Source of the DNA: Bacteroidaceae bacterium
GTDB taxonomy: Bacteria > Bacteroidota > Bacteroidia > Bacteroidales > Bacteroidaceae
Length of the DNA: 32,848 nt
Assembly (NCBI GenBank): GCA_024682035.1
Contig: JAIKZS010000146.1
Location: 1 to 32,848 of the forward strand
Reading direction: 5' to 3'
Each line of letters starts with the position of its first letter. Within the stretch, counting starts at the first letter, position 1. The notes beneath the pieces were generated by a model. The model was not told the origin of the DNA. It did no database searches and saw only the letters and a program-made list of their open reading frames with translations. Made by a program: the position numbers and the translations under genes. Positions 24,384 through 32,822 of this stretch are shown here, piece by piece.

Positions 24384-25436
24384 ATGCTAACTGAAATCAT
24401 AGAACGTGAACATATAACAAGGTTTACAGAGTGGTTATCTGACTGCCAAAAATTTGTTATCGTGGCTCATACCAACCCCGATGGTGATGCCATTGGTTCT
24501 TCTTTGGCTTTGTATCATTATTTGCAACATTTACAGAAAAAAGCATGGGTGATTTTGCCTAACCAATTCCCTGATTTCTTAGGATGGCTACCTGGAGCGG
24601 ATAGCGTTTTATTTTACAACCGACATAAGGACGAGGCAAACAAGAGAATTGAAGAAGCTGATGTGATTTGTTGCATGGATTTTAATAGGTTAGATCGCAT
24701 TGATGAGATGGCAACAAAAATAAATGAGTCTAAATCCAGAAAAATTTTGTTAGACCACCATCTTGGTCCTGATCAATTTGCTAACATCATAATCTCACAT
24801 CCTAATCAATCTTCTACGTGCGAACTCCTATTTCGCTTTCTCTTTGACTTAGGATACTTTGAACAGATGAATGTCATGGTTGCTACCTGTATATACACAG
24901 GAATGATGACTGATACGGGCGGTTTTACTTATAATTCCAACAATCCTGAAATATTCTCTATTGTCAGTATGCTACTTAGCAAACAGGTTGACAAGGACCT
25001 TATATACAGAAAGGTGAATTATAATTTTACGGCAAACCGGTTGTATTTACAAGGACATATACTTGCTGGTATGGAGGTCTTGCCCGAATACCACACGGCC
25101 CTATTGACCTTGTCAAACGATCAGCAACAACATTTTCATTATGAAAAAGGTGACAGCGAAGGATTTGTGAACATGCCGCTTCAAATTAAAGAGGTTATTT
25201 TTACCTGTTTTTTGAGAGAAGATAAAGAGAAAAATTTGGTAAAAGTATCGCTGCGCTCTATTGGTGATTTTCCGTGTAATGTGGTGGCAGAGGAATTTAA
25301 TGGTGGAGGACATAAAAATGCTTCGGGTGGTGAGCTTCGAAAGATAGATATCAAAGAAGCAGCTGAACAGTTTAAGAAAGTTCTTAAAAAATATAAAAGC
25401 TTGCTTGATGAATGCTATAATCAGCACCCCAAGTAA
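24384..25436 (+). CDS. DHH/DHHA1 phosphoesterase, NrnA-like (nanoRNase / pAp phosphatase)
   Basis: A 350-residue cytoplasmic phosphoesterase. The DHH domain motifs are 'VIVAHTNPDGDAIGSSLALY' (about residues 27-46), 'VICCMDFNRLDR', 'ILLDHHLGPD' and 'YTGMMTDTGGFTY'. The DHHA1 domain contains 'FNGGGHKNASGGEL' near the C-terminus. This arrangement is that of NrnA, which degrades 2-5-mer RNAs and dephosphorylates 3'-phosphoadenosine 5'-phosphate; related proteins cleave cyclic dinucleotides. There are no membrane segments or PAS domain, so it is not a GdpP-type enzyme. It has its own promoter and is followed by a lipoprotein gene and glmM. Confidence 0.9.
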   Translation: MLTEIIEREHITRFTEWLSDCQKFVIVAHTNPDGDAIGSSLALYHYLQHLQKKAWVILPNQFPDFLGWLPGADSVLFYNRHKDEANKRIEEADVICCMDFNRLDRIDEMATKINESKSRKILLDHHLGPDQFANIIISHPNQSSTCELLFRFLFDLGYFEQMNVMVATCIYTGMMTDTGGFTYNSNNPEIFSIVSMLLSKQVDKDLIYRKVNYNFTANRLYLQGHILAGMEVLPEYHTALLTLSNDQQQHFHYEKGDSEGFVNMPLQIKEVIFTCFLREDKEKNLVKVSLRSIGDFPCNVVAEEFNGGGHKNASGGELRKIDIKEAAEQFKKVLKKYKSLLDECYNQHPK

Positions 25437-25499
25437 CTAAATAAGGTTAAAAATTGCAAGCTTTCGGGCTACAGTTTCGTACATTAGAATGAAATGACC

Positions 25500-25507
25500 T
25501 ATTTTTG
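25500..25507 (+). promoter_or_regulatory. Candidate -7 box for the lipoprotein-glmM pair
   Basis: TATTTTTG matches TAnnTTTG and lies 20 bases before the ATG of the small lipoprotein gene. No good -33 element is visible, although TTTCG at 25475-25479 is at the right distance. Confidence 0.5.
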
Positions 25508-25527
25508 CAAATAAAAATAAGTATAAA

Positions 25528-26148
25528 ATGAAGAAACTTGTTTTATGTATTATTAGCTTTGTCGCTGTTTGCATAGTTTTTAATGCTTGCTCTGACAGTG
25601 TTACTTACGCAGAACTACTGAATGAGGAGAAAGATGCTATTAAGAATTTTATCAAGGACAACGACATCAAAGTTATTACACAGAAAGAATTTCAAGATGC
25701 TGGTTGCGTGACCGATGTAAGCAAAAATGAATATGTTCAGACTACGAGTGGTGTTTATATGCAGATAATCGACAAAGGGTCTGATGAATTAGCCGACACT
25801 ATTCGTAACAATGATATGGTGCTTGCACGTTACGCAGAATACCGACTGGAAAAAGATAGTGCTGCTACATTTGTTATGAGCAACCTCAATGTCGCCCAAA
25901 TTGCGCAAGTAGATATTTTCCGCTACCAAAAAACAAGCACAGGTGTTTCTGGTCTTTTTAGCGCCGGAATGATGTATTATGTCTATAGCAGCCAAAATGT
26001 TCCCCAAGGTTGGCTTATCCCATTCAATTACATCCGTGATGGGGCACGAGTAAAACTCATTGTTCCTTCAAAAATGGGCCATGAAACCGCCATGAGCGCA
26101 GTGAAAGCATATTTTTACGATATTCATAAATTTCAATTATATAGATAA
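25528..26148 (+). CDS. Small lipoprotein, DUF4827-like
   Basis: A 206-residue protein with a lipoprotein signal: MKKLVLCIISFVAVCIVF, then NAC with the lipidated cysteine near residue 21, followed by SDS. The mature part starts with a helical 'YAELLNEEKDAIKNFIKDNDIKVI' and then beta-rich sequence. It resembles the Bacteroidetes family of unknown function DUF4827, whose members look distantly like FKBP-type folds; I make that match from memory of the pattern and it needs a profile search. It is 1 base upstream of glmM, so the two are co-transcribed, but I do not know of a functional link. No enzymatic residues can be named. Confidence 0.75.
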   Translation: MKKLVLCIISFVAVCIVFNACSDSVTYAELLNEEKDAIKNFIKDNDIKVITQKEFQDAGCVTDVSKNEYVQTTSGVYMQIIDKGSDELADTIRNNDMVLARYAEYRLEKDSAATFVMSNLNVAQIAQVDIFRYQKTSTGVSGLFSAGMMYYVYSSQNVPQGWLIPFNYIRDGARVKLIVPSKMGHETAMSAVKAYFYDIHKFQLYR

Positions 26149-26149
26149 A

Positions 26150-27535
26150 ATGACCTTAATTAAATCTATTTCAGGCATTCGCGGCACTATAGGTGGTAGT
26201 GCGAGTAAAGGTTTGACGCCTTTAGACATTGTTAAGTTTACTTCTGCATATGCTACTTTGATTAGGAGAACTTGCACCATAAAAAACAATAAGATAGTTG
26301 TTGGTCGTGATGCTCGCATTTCAGGTCCTATGGTACGTAACGTAGTTGTAGGTACTTTGATGGGCATGGGATGGGATGTGGTTGATATTGATCTTGCTAC
26401 TACCCCAACGACAGAGCTGGCCGTTACCATGGAAGGGGCCAGCGGTGGAATTATCCTCACAGCGTCTCATAATCCTAAACAATGGAATGCATTGAAATTG
26501 CTGAATGAAAAAGGAGAATTCCTGAACAAAGAAGAAGGCAATGAAGTGTTACGCATAGCTGAAGCTGAAGACTTTGACTATGCTGAAGTTGACAAGTTGG
26601 GCAACTATCGTAAAGACCTATCATATAATCAGAAGCATATTGATGCTGTATTGGCTTTACCTTTGGTTGATATAACAGCTATTCGGAATGCTCATTTCCG
26701 CGTTGCTATTGATACAGTAAACTCAGTTGGAGGTATAATTCTTCCCGCATTATTAAAGCAATTGGGCGTGGAAACCGTAACAGGACTTTATACTGAGCCT
26801 TCAGGTGATTTCCAGCATAACCCTGAGCCACTGGAAAAGAATCTAAGTGACATTATGCAGCTGATGAAAAAGGGTAATCATGATGTAGCCTTTGTTGTAG
26901 ATCCAGATGTAGATCGTTTAGCTATGATTTGTGAAAACGGGAAAATGTATGGTGAAGAATACACATTGGTTACTGTAGCAGATTATATCTTAAAACACAC
27001 ACCAGGCAATACAGTATCTAATCTGAGCTCTACCCGTGCATTACGAGATGTTACACGCAATTATGGCATGCAATATTATGCTTCTGCGGTTGGCGAAGTT
27101 AATGTAACAACCAAAATGAAAGAAGTGGGAGCTGTAATAGGTGGCGAAGGCAATGGTGGAGTTATTTATCCTGCCATTCATTATGGACGTGACGCTTTAG
27201 TGGGCATTGCTCTATTACTTAGCCACATTGCACACGAAGGCAAAAAGGTAAGCGAACTACGTGCCACTTATCCTTCTTACTTTATGGCAAAAAATCGTAT
27301 TGACCTTAAGCCAGACACAGATGTACCAAGTATATTGGCTAAAGTAAAAGAATTATATAAGAAAGAAGAAATTAATGACATAGATGGTGTAAAGATTGAC
27401 TTTGCCGATGCTTGGGTGCATTTAAGGAGTAGCAATACTGAGCCTATTATCCGAGTATATAGCGAGGCTTCATCACCTGAAAAGGCTGAGGCTATTGGGC
27501 AGAAAGTAATGTCTGTAGTTATGGAGTTGATTTAA
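26150..27535 (+). CDS. glmM: Phosphoglucosamine mutase / phosphohexomutase
   Basis: An alpha-D-phosphohexomutase of 461 residues, probably converting glucosamine 6-phosphate to glucosamine 1-phosphate for UDP-GlcNAc and so for peptidoglycan and lipid A. The catalytic phosphoserine motif is 'ILTASHNPKQWNALKL' (Ser near residue 106). The metal loop is 'VVDPDVDRLAMI', the sugar-binding loop 'GGEGNGGVIYPA', and the C-terminal phosphate-binding loop 'RSSNTEPIIRVY'. The 'GEGNGG' loop is also found in phosphomannomutase/phosphoglucomutase members, so the substrate is inferred rather than proven. It is closed by a strong terminator. Confidence 0.9.
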   Translation: MTLIKSISGIRGTIGGSASKGLTPLDIVKFTSAYATLIRRTCTIKNNKIVVGRDARISGPMVRNVVVGTLMGMGWDVVDIDLATTPTTELAVTMEGASGGIILTASHNPKQWNALKLLNEKGEFLNKEEGNEVLRIAEAEDFDYAEVDKLGNYRKDLSYNQKHIDAVLALPLVDITAIRNAHFRVAIDTVNSVGGIILPALLKQLGVETVTGLYTEPSGDFQHNPEPLEKNLSDIMQLMKKGNHDVAFVVDPDVDRLAMICENGKMYGEEYTLVTVADYILKHTPGNTVSNLSSTRALRDVTRNYGMQYYASAVGEVNVTTKMKEVGAVIGGEGNGGVIYPAIHYGRDALVGIALLLSHIAHEGKKVSELRATYPSYFMAKNRIDLKPDTDVPSILAKVKELYKKEEINDIDGVKIDFADAWVHLRSSNTEPIIRVYSEASSPEKAEAIGQKVMSVVMELI

Positions 27536-27552
27536 ACATCAGTTTCTTTTAT

Positions 27553-27593
27553 AAAAAACGAAGGGAGACATTTTTGTCTCCCTTTTGTTTTTT
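27553..27593. terminator. Strong bidirectional terminator between glmM and the ABC ATPase gene
   Basis: AAGGGAGACA pairs perfectly with TGTCTCCCTT around a TTTT loop (27561-27584). The flanking A-tract at 27553-27559 and T-tract at 27587-27593 also pair, so on each strand the stem runs into a run of T. It serves the convergent genes on either side. Confidence 0.9.
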
Positions 27594-27612
27594 ATATTGG
27601 CATGATAGTTTT

Positions 27613-28386
27613 CTAGTTATGCTGTTCGTGTTCTTCGACTTCTTTTACTTTTTTGAATAAATCGGAAGCAAAAATAAAATCATTCAATTTTTGATTGGTA
27701 GAAGAAATAACGTCTTTACTAGCACCTCTCCACTCCAAGCTACCTTTATGAATAAAAATAATACTTTCACCAATACCCATCACAGAATTCATATCATGTG
27801 TATTAATAATAGTCGTCATATTATATTCATGCGTTATACTCTGTATTAATTCGTCAATTACGAGTGAAGTTTTTGGGTCAAGACCTGAATTGGGCTCATC
27901 ACAAAAAAGATATTGAGGATTAAGAGCTATAGCACGAGCTATAGCAACACGTTTCTGCATTCCTCCGCTAATCTCGCCGGGGAACTTGTCATGTGCATCA
28001 GTCATAAGATTAACACGTTCCAAACAGAAACGAGCTCGCCGGGTACGCTCGCGCAAAGTGTCATTGCTGAACATATTCAATGGGAACATCACATTCTCTA
28101 ATACAGTCATAGAATCAAATAAAGCGGCACTCTGAAAAATCATACCCATCTCTCGACGAAGCAACTTCTTCTCTTGTTTACCCAAACTAAGGAAATCACG
28201 ACCATCATAAAGCAATTGACCACAATCTGGCGTTAGTAGCCCTACAATACACTTCATCAGTACGGTCTTACCAGATCCACTTTGACCTATAACAAGATTA
28301 GTCTTACCATTTTCAAAGATAGCACTGATATCCTTTAATACATCAAGACCATCAAAAGACTTGCATATGCCTCTCAATTCAATCAT
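27613..28386 (-). CDS. ABC transporter ATP-binding protein, MlaF-like
   Basis: A 257-residue ATPase subunit. Motifs are Walker A '[20 protein letters not shown]' (about residues 32-51), Q-loop '[18 protein letters not shown]', signature '[16 protein letters not shown]', Walker B '[16 protein letters not shown]' and H-loop '[10 protein letters not shown]'. The '[15 protein letters not shown]' segment and the 'SGGMQKR' signature are typical of MlaF/Ttg2A, the ATPase of phospholipid and organic-solvent-resistance transporters. Such systems need an MlaE permease, which is not in this window. Its ATG overlaps the stop of der by 4 bases, so it is the last gene of a housekeeping operon. Confidence 0.9.
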   Translation of the reverse strand: MIELRGICKSFDGLDVLKDISAIFENGKTNLVIGQSGSGKTVLMKCIVGLLTPDCGQLLYDGRDFLSLGKQEKKLLRREMGMIFQSAALFDSMTVLENVMFPLNMFSNDTLRERTRRARFCLERVNLMTDAHDKFPGEISGGMQKRVAIARAIALNPQYLFCDEPNSGLDPKTSLVIDELIQSITHEYNMTTIINTHDMNSVMGIGESIIFIHKGSLEWRGASKDVISSTNQKLNDFIFASDLFKKVKEVEEHEQHN

Positions 28387-29693
28387 TTCTGTCTTATAAA
28401 TATATTAATCGGAGTTCCTTTAAAATTCCATTTCTCACGCAGTTTATTCTCTAGGAAGCGTTTATAAGGCTCCTTAATATACTGTGGTAGGTTGGCAAAA
28501 AACACAAAAGATGGCACTGCCATGTTAGGCAACTGTGTGATGTATTTTATCTTTAACATCTTTCCTTTAGTCATTGGAGGAGGATATGCCTCAATTAATG
28601 GGAGCATCTCTTCATTCAACTTAGCAGTTGAAACACGGGTAGTTCTATTTTTATAAACCTGACGAGCTTCTTCTAAGACCTTTAGAATACGTTGCTTAGT
28701 TAAAGCAGAAGCAAAAATGATAGAGAAATCAACAAAAGGAGCAAATCGATTATAAATAGCTTCTGTAAAAGTCTTGATTACCTTATCGTTTTTCTCTTCC
28801 ACTAAGTCCCACTTATTAACCACGACAACTAAACCTTTGGAGTTCTTCTGAATTAAAGAAAAAATATTCAAATCTTGATTTTCAATACCGCGAGTGGCAT
28901 CAAGCATCAGGACACATACGTCAGAATTTTCTATGGCGCGTATTGAACGTACCACAGAATAATACTCTAATTCTTCAGTTACTTTGGTTTTTTTACGAAT
29001 TCCTGCTGTATCAACCAAATAAAAATCAAAACCAAATTTATTGTATCGTGTATATATAGAATCACGTGTAGTGCCTGCTATATCCGTAACAATATTACGA
29101 TCTTCTCCTATCAAAGCATTGACGATAGATGATTTGCCTGCATTAGGGCGGCCAACAACAGCTATACGGGGTAGGTTCTCTGTCAACCCATCATCTTCTT
29201 TCTTCAAATGTGAGACAACTTCGTCAAGCAAATCGCCAGTTCCACTGCCAGTCAAAGCAGAAATACAGAATGGGTCGCCAAGGCCTAAACTATAAAACTC
29301 AGAAGCACCAAAAGCCAACTCATTATTATCAGCCTTATTTGCTACCAGTACAACCGGTTTGTTAGCCTTTCGTAAAATAAAAGCTACTTCCTGGTCAAGA
29401 TCATTCAAGCCATATGCCACATCTACTACAAACAATATAACATCAGCTTCTTCAACTGCCAATAATACTTGCTTATGGATTTCTTCCTCAAATATATCTT
29501 CTGAATTTACAACCCATCCTCCTGTATCAATAACGGAGAACTCACGCCCTCCCCATTCCGACTTTCCATATTGGCGGTCACGGGTTGTACCAGCCTGTTC
29601 TGCAACAATAGCTCGACGAGTCTGCGTCAAACGATTAAATATAGTCGATTTTCCTACGTTAGGTCGTCCTACAATGGCTACAATATTTCCCAT
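28383..29693 (-). CDS. der: Ribosome-assembly GTPase Der (EngA)
   Basis: A tandem GTPase needed for 50S subunit maturation. The two G domains each show G1 ('[12 protein letters not shown]' at about 8-19 and '[12 protein letters not shown]' at about 181-192), G3 'DTGG' and 'DTAG', and G4 'NKAD' and 'NKWD'. The C-terminal KH-like domain includes '[16 protein letters not shown]'. The 436-residue length is normal. It lies 33 bases after era and overlaps the downstream ABC gene, so these GTPases are made together. Confidence 0.97.
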   Translation of the reverse strand: MGNIVAIVGRPNVGKSTIFNRLTQTRRAIVAEQAGTTRDRQYGKSEWGGREFSVIDTGGWVVNSEDIFEEEIHKQVLLAVEEADVILFVVDVAYGLNDLDQEVAFILRKANKPVVLVANKADNNELAFGASEFYSLGLGDPFCISALTGSGTGDLLDEVVSHLKKEDDGLTENLPRIAVVGRPNAGKSSIVNALIGEDRNIVTDIAGTTRDSIYTRYNKFGFDFYLVDTAGIRKKTKVTEELEYYSVVRSIRAIENSDVCVLMLDATRGIENQDLNIFSLIQKNSKGLVVVVNKWDLVEEKNDKVIKTFTEAIYNRFAPFVDFSIIFASALTKQRILKVLEEARQVYKNRTTRVSTAKLNEEMLPLIEAYPPPMTKGKMLKIKYITQLPNMAVPSFVFFANLPQYIKEPYKRFLENKLREKWNFKGTPINIFIRQK

Positions 29694-29726
29694 AATTATA
29701 AAACTGTATTTGCTTGAGTTATCAAA

Positions 29727-30611
29727 TTAATCTTTTTGGTCATAACCAAAATTTCTCAATTCCTTGTCGGAATTACGCCAATCTTTATCAAGCTTAACAA
29801 AAGTCTCTAAGTAAATTTTCTTACCAAAAAACTTCTCTAAACTTTTACGTGCTTCAGTCGACACTTTTTTTAGTGCTTTACCTTGGTGCCCTATAATAAT
29901 ACCTTTTTGTGACTCTCTCTCAACATAAATGATAGCATTGATACTTATATTATTTTCTGTTTCCTTGAAGCGCTCTACAACCACCTCAACAGAATAAGGT
30001 ATTTCCTTGTCATAATATAGCAATATCTTCTCTCTTAATATCTCAGATACAAAGAAACGAGCCGGTTTATCTGTCCATTGATCTTTGTCAAAATAAGGTG
30101 GAGAATCTGGCATTAAGTCTTTAACTCTACGTAAAACCACATCCACGTTAAATCTATTAGACGCAGAAATAGGAATAATCTCAGCCATAGGCAATTTTGA
30201 GTGCCACTCTTCAACTAAGACTTCCAAATTTTGCTGATTTGACAAATCTATCTTATTTATTAATACAATAATTGGGACTTCCAGTTTTCTTACTTTATCA
30301 ATAAAGTCATCGTTCTTCTCCGCTTTTTCAACCACATCAGTTACATAAAGAAGAACGTCAGCATCGGCAAGTGCAGAATTGGAAAATTCCAACATAGACT
30401 CTTGTAACTTATATGCGGGTTTAACTACTCCCGGCGTATCAGAAAATACTATCTGCATATCATCCGTATTATAAATACCCATAATACGATGACGTGTGGT
30501 CTGAGCCTTAAAGGTAGCTATAGAAATACGCTCACCCAATAACGCATTCATCAAAGTAGATTTACCTACATTAGGATTGCCTACAATATTTACAAAACCT
30601 GCCTTATGCAT
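29727..30611 (-). CDS. era: GTPase Era
   Basis: A small GTPase that binds the 3' end of 16S rRNA in 30S assembly. G1 is 'GNPNVGKSTLMNALLG', G2 'TTRHRIMGI', G3 'FSDTPGVV', G4 'LINKIDLS' and G5 'ISASNRFN'. The KH domain contains 'ESQKGIIIGHQGKALKKVSTEARK', the GXXG loop being 'GHQG'. At 294 residues it is complete. A very strong hairpin lies 18 bases before its ATG, between fabH and era, and may set its expression relative to the genes upstream. Confidence 0.97.
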   Translation of the reverse strand: MHKAGFVNIVGNPNVGKSTLMNALLGERISIATFKAQTTRHRIMGIYNTDDMQIVFSDTPGVVKPAYKLQESMLEFSNSALADADVLLYVTDVVEKAEKNDDFIDKVRKLEVPIIVLINKIDLSNQQNLEVLVEEWHSKLPMAEIIPISASNRFNVDVVLRRVKDLMPDSPPYFDKDQWTDKPARFFVSEILREKILLYYDKEIPYSVEVVVERFKETENNISINAIIYVERESQKGIIIGHQGKALKKVSTEARKSLEKFFGKKIYLETFVKLDKDWRNSDKELRNFGYDQKD

Positions 30612-30629
30612 AAAACCTTCTAAAAATTA

Positions 30630-30677
30630 GCACAAAAGAGCGCATCGTATGTTTATATATGATGCGCTCTTTTGTGC
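30630..30677 (-). terminator. Strong hairpin with T-tract between fabH and era; terminator, attenuator or processing site
   Basis: A 17-bp perfect inverted repeat (GCACAAAAGAGCGCATC with its complement) extends by about four more pairs around a 6-base loop. On the minus strand it is followed by TAATTTTTAG. Only 18 bases remain before the era ATG, too few for a promoter, so complete termination here would silence era unless a promoter lies within fabH. Confidence 0.75.
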
Positions 30678-30687
30678 ATTAAAAAAA

Positions 30688-31725
30688 TTATTTCTTAATA
30701 TCAGCGTTACGAATCTTATCTAAATGAGATTGACCATCATAACCCCACACTAAATAAATTGCGCCCCATGAATAACCAGCACCAAATGTTGTAAGAATTA
30801 TCTTGTCTCCTTTCTTCAAAATATGCTCGTAATCCATCAAGCACAAAGGAACAGAAACTGCGCTGGTATTGCCATAATGTTCAATATTAACTAACACCTT
30901 TTCCTTTGGTACCTGCAGCATATGAGCAACAGATTCAATTATTCGCAAATTAGCCTGATGAGGAACTATCCACTTTATATCTTCCTTAGTCAGTCCATTG
31001 TTTTCAATCACTTTATTACATGCCAATGTCATATCTGTTACAGCATGTTTGAAAACAGGTCGGCCATCTTGATAGATATAATGCATTTGGTTATCTATCG
31101 TAAAATACGATGGTGGACATACAGAACCTCCTGCTTTCATATGCAAAGAAGGCAAACCTAGCCCGTCTGTTCGCAAATAAGAATCAATAACACCAATTTC
31201 TTCAAACGTAGGCTCTAAAAAACAAGCAGCAGCCCCATCACCGAAAAGTGGGCATGTATTACGGTCATTGTAATTAACCATACAAGACAACTTTTCTGCT
31301 GCCACTAATAATACTTTTTTATATCGACCAGAACGAATAAAACTTGCTCCTATTTCCAATGCATACAAAAAACCACTGCACGCGGCTTCCATATCAAAGG
31401 CAAAAGCATTTTTCAATCCTAATTTCTCACAAAGTATTGAAGCAGTTGAAGGGAAATGATAGTCAGGAGTTGTTGTTGCAACAACTAACAAATCTATATC
31501 ATCGGGATTCGTACCTGTTTCTCTGATCAGTTTTCTGCAAGCTTTACGAGCCATATAGCCACTTCCCAAACCTTCTTCTTTGAGAATATGGCGTTCTTTG
31601 ATACCAACGTGAGACATTATCCATTCATCACTTGTATCAACCATTTTTGACAACTCTTCGTTTGTCAAAATATAATCAGGGACATAACCTGCAATTCCTG
31701 TAATAACGGCATTAATTTTATCCAT
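30688..31725 (-). CDS. fabH: Beta-ketoacyl-ACP synthase III
   Basis: Condenses an acyl-CoA primer with malonyl-ACP to start fatty acid synthesis. The catalytic triad is visible: Cys in 'MEAACSGFLYALE' (near residue 116), His in 'IVPHQANLRI' and Asn in 'EHYGNTSAVSVPL'. The N-terminus 'AVITGIAGYVPDYILTNEELSKMVDTSDEWI' is typical. I start at the internal ATG giving MDKINAVITG, 345 residues; the ORF-track start adds 12 residues (MYLLLTQ...) that do not fit the family. The position after DUF177 and rpmF is the common arrangement linking ribosomal protein L32 with lipid genes. Confidence 0.95.
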   Translation of the reverse strand: MDKINAVITGIAGYVPDYILTNEELSKMVDTSDEWIMSHVGIKERHILKEEGLGSGYMARKACRKLIRETGTNPDDIDLLVVATTTPDYHFPSTASILCEKLGLKNAFAFDMEAACSGFLYALEIGASFIRSGRYKKVLLVAAEKLSCMVNYNDRNTCPLFGDGAAACFLEPTFEEIGVIDSYLRTDGLGLPSLHMKAGGSVCPPSYFTIDNQMHYIYQDGRPVFKHAVTDMTLACNKVIENNGLTKEDIKWIVPHQANLRIIESVAHMLQVPKEKVLVNIEHYGNTSAVSVPLCLMDYEHILKKGDKIILTTFGAGYSWGAIYLVWGYDGQSHLDKIRNADIKK

Positions 31726-31761
31726 AGTTAGCTCTATACACTGAGTTAAAAGTAGGTACAT

Positions 31762-31793
31762 GAAAAGGCTTGCTCAAACGGGCAAACCTTTTC
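31762..31793 (-). terminator. Imperfect hairpin between rpmF and fabH
   Basis: GAAAAGG-c-TTGC pairs with GCAA-a-CCTTTTC around an 8-base loop: 11 pairs and one mismatch. On the minus strand it is followed by ATGTACC, so the T-run is only the stem's own TTTT. It may be a weak terminator or processing stem. A near-consensus -7 box (TACTTTTA) follows it and could drive fabH. Confidence 0.45.
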
Positions 31794-31828
31794 TGCTATA
31801 CCTGCCTTATTCATAACAGAACTACCGA

Positions 31829-32014
31829 TTAAACGGCTGCCTCTTTTTCAACTGCTAACTTACCACGGTAATAGCCGCAAGCTGGACATACTGTGTGATA
31901 AACATGCCACTCACCACAATTTGGGCAGATTGCCAATGTAGGAGCAACTGCTACATCATGAGTTCTTCTTTTAGCAGTTCTAGTTTTAGACTGTCTTCTC
32001 TTAGGATGTGCCAT
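31829..32014 (-). CDS. rpmF: 50S ribosomal protein L32
   Basis: A basic 61-residue ribosomal protein. 'MAHPKRRQSKTRTAKRRTHD' is the family N-terminus, and two CxxC pairs ('CPNC' and 'CPAC') form a zinc ribbon, so this is the zinc-binding (C+) paralogue type. It follows the DUF177 gene by 13 bases, the usual DUF177-rpmF pair. Confidence 0.98.
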   Translation of the reverse strand: MAHPKRRQSKTRTAKRRTHDVAVAPTLAICPNCGEWHVYHTVCPACGYYRGKLAVEKEAAV

Positions 32015-32027
32015 TTTCTAAATTTAT

Positions 32028-32564
32028 TTAATTGTTATTTAATAATTTCTTTAAATCATTCCAACGTGGATCAGTCATGTTGCTATCATTATTAACAACA
32101 TTATTCTCATCTTCTAAAAATTGTCCTGAATGCTCTTTCAATATTTTCATCATTTCTTCGTTACACTTACCAGGTTCATGCACATGCTGAATTGGAATAG
32201 ATAATGCAACAACCTCATAAAGGAACCATGCTACATTTACCTTACCCAATTCCTCTGGAACGATAATAAGGTCATCACCATCATCTTTGTAAGAAGGGCC
32301 AAACTTCACTTTTAAAACCGTATCAGCCTCTATTGGTTGAATCATATCGTCTAGGCATCTATCGCATAGTATAGTAATCACACCATTAACATGCAAGCCT
32401 AACTCATAAGAAGCTGACATTTTTTTTACAATCACCTGCGCTTCTACTTGTCCACCTGAAATATCTTGAGCATCTATCTCTTTAAAGAAAGCGTCATCAA
32501 GAGAATAAGAAAAGACACCTTCGTCTTCAATAGCCTTCAAATCTATTTCAAAATTCTCTAACAT
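32028..32564 (-). CDS. DUF177 (YceD-like) protein
   Basis: A 178-residue cytoplasmic protein of the DUF177 family; the E. coli member YceD affects 23S rRNA accumulation. The conserved core 'LHVNGVITILCDRCLDDMIQPIEADTVLKVKFG' (about residues 57-89) holds the family's CxxC-like 'CDRC'. The C-terminus carries 'VNNDSNMTDPRWNDLKKLLNN', matching the usual 'DPRW..L..L' ending. It is the promoter-proximal gene of DUF177-rpmF-fabH-era-der-ABC and probably links ribosome assembly to this set. Confidence 0.93.
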   Translation of the reverse strand: MLENFEIDLKAIEDEGVFSYSLDDAFFKEIDAQDISGGQVEAQVIVKKMSASYELGLHVNGVITILCDRCLDDMIQPIEADTVLKVKFGPSYKDDGDDLIIVPEELGKVNVAWFLYEVVALSIPIQHVHEPGKCNEEMMKILKEHSGQFLEDENNVVNNDSNMTDPRWNDLKKLLNNN

Positions 32565-32595
32565 AACAATTCCTTTACATAAATAATTCGAGTTG

Positions 32596-32603
32596 CAAAG
32601 TTA
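32596..32603 (-). promoter_or_regulatory. Promoter of the DUF177-rpmF operon
   Basis: The minus strand reads TAACTTTG at 32603-32596, a perfect -7 box, about 32 bases before the DUF177 ATG. The -33 region is AT-rich without a clear TTTG. Confidence 0.6.
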
Positions 32604-32670
32604 CAAAATATTCTGTATATAAAATGCTTTTATAAATAAAAATATTTAATAATAACGTCATTATATGCAA

Positions 32671-32704
32671 GAAGCGGTCCCCAGAGTTATCTGAAGACCG
32701 CTTC
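32671..32704 (-). terminator. Terminator of the rRNA operon
   Basis: GAAGCGGTC pairs with GACCGCTTC, with a smaller inner CAGA/TCTG pairing, just downstream (minus strand) of the 5S rRNA. The following sequence TTGCATATAATG is AT-rich rather than a pure T-tract. Confidence 0.7.
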
Positions 32705-32710
32705 AATAAA

Positions 32711-32822
32711 GACGGCGGCTACCTACTCTCCCACCTTGTGGGCAGTACCATCGGCGTGGTCGGGCTTAACTTCTCTGTTCGGGATGGGAAGAGGTGGAAC
32801 CCCGGCGCTATAGCCACCTGAA
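32711..32822 (-). rRNA. rrf: 5S ribosomal RNA
   Basis: On the minus strand the sequence reads GGTGGCTATAGCGCCGGGG, then CCACCTCTTCCCATCCCGAACAG, GAAGTTAAGCCC and ends GAGAGTAGGTAGCCGCC. These are the conserved 5S loops, and the ends GGTGGCTA and TAGCCGCC pair as helix I. The ends are set by helix I and are good to a few bases. The 23S gene should lie just beyond the right edge. Confidence 0.93.

Noticed and set aside
31726-31761. N-terminal extension MYLLLTQCIELT of FabH
   Set aside because: It does not belong to the FabH family N-terminus and overlaps the hairpin and promoter region; the start at MDKINAV fits.
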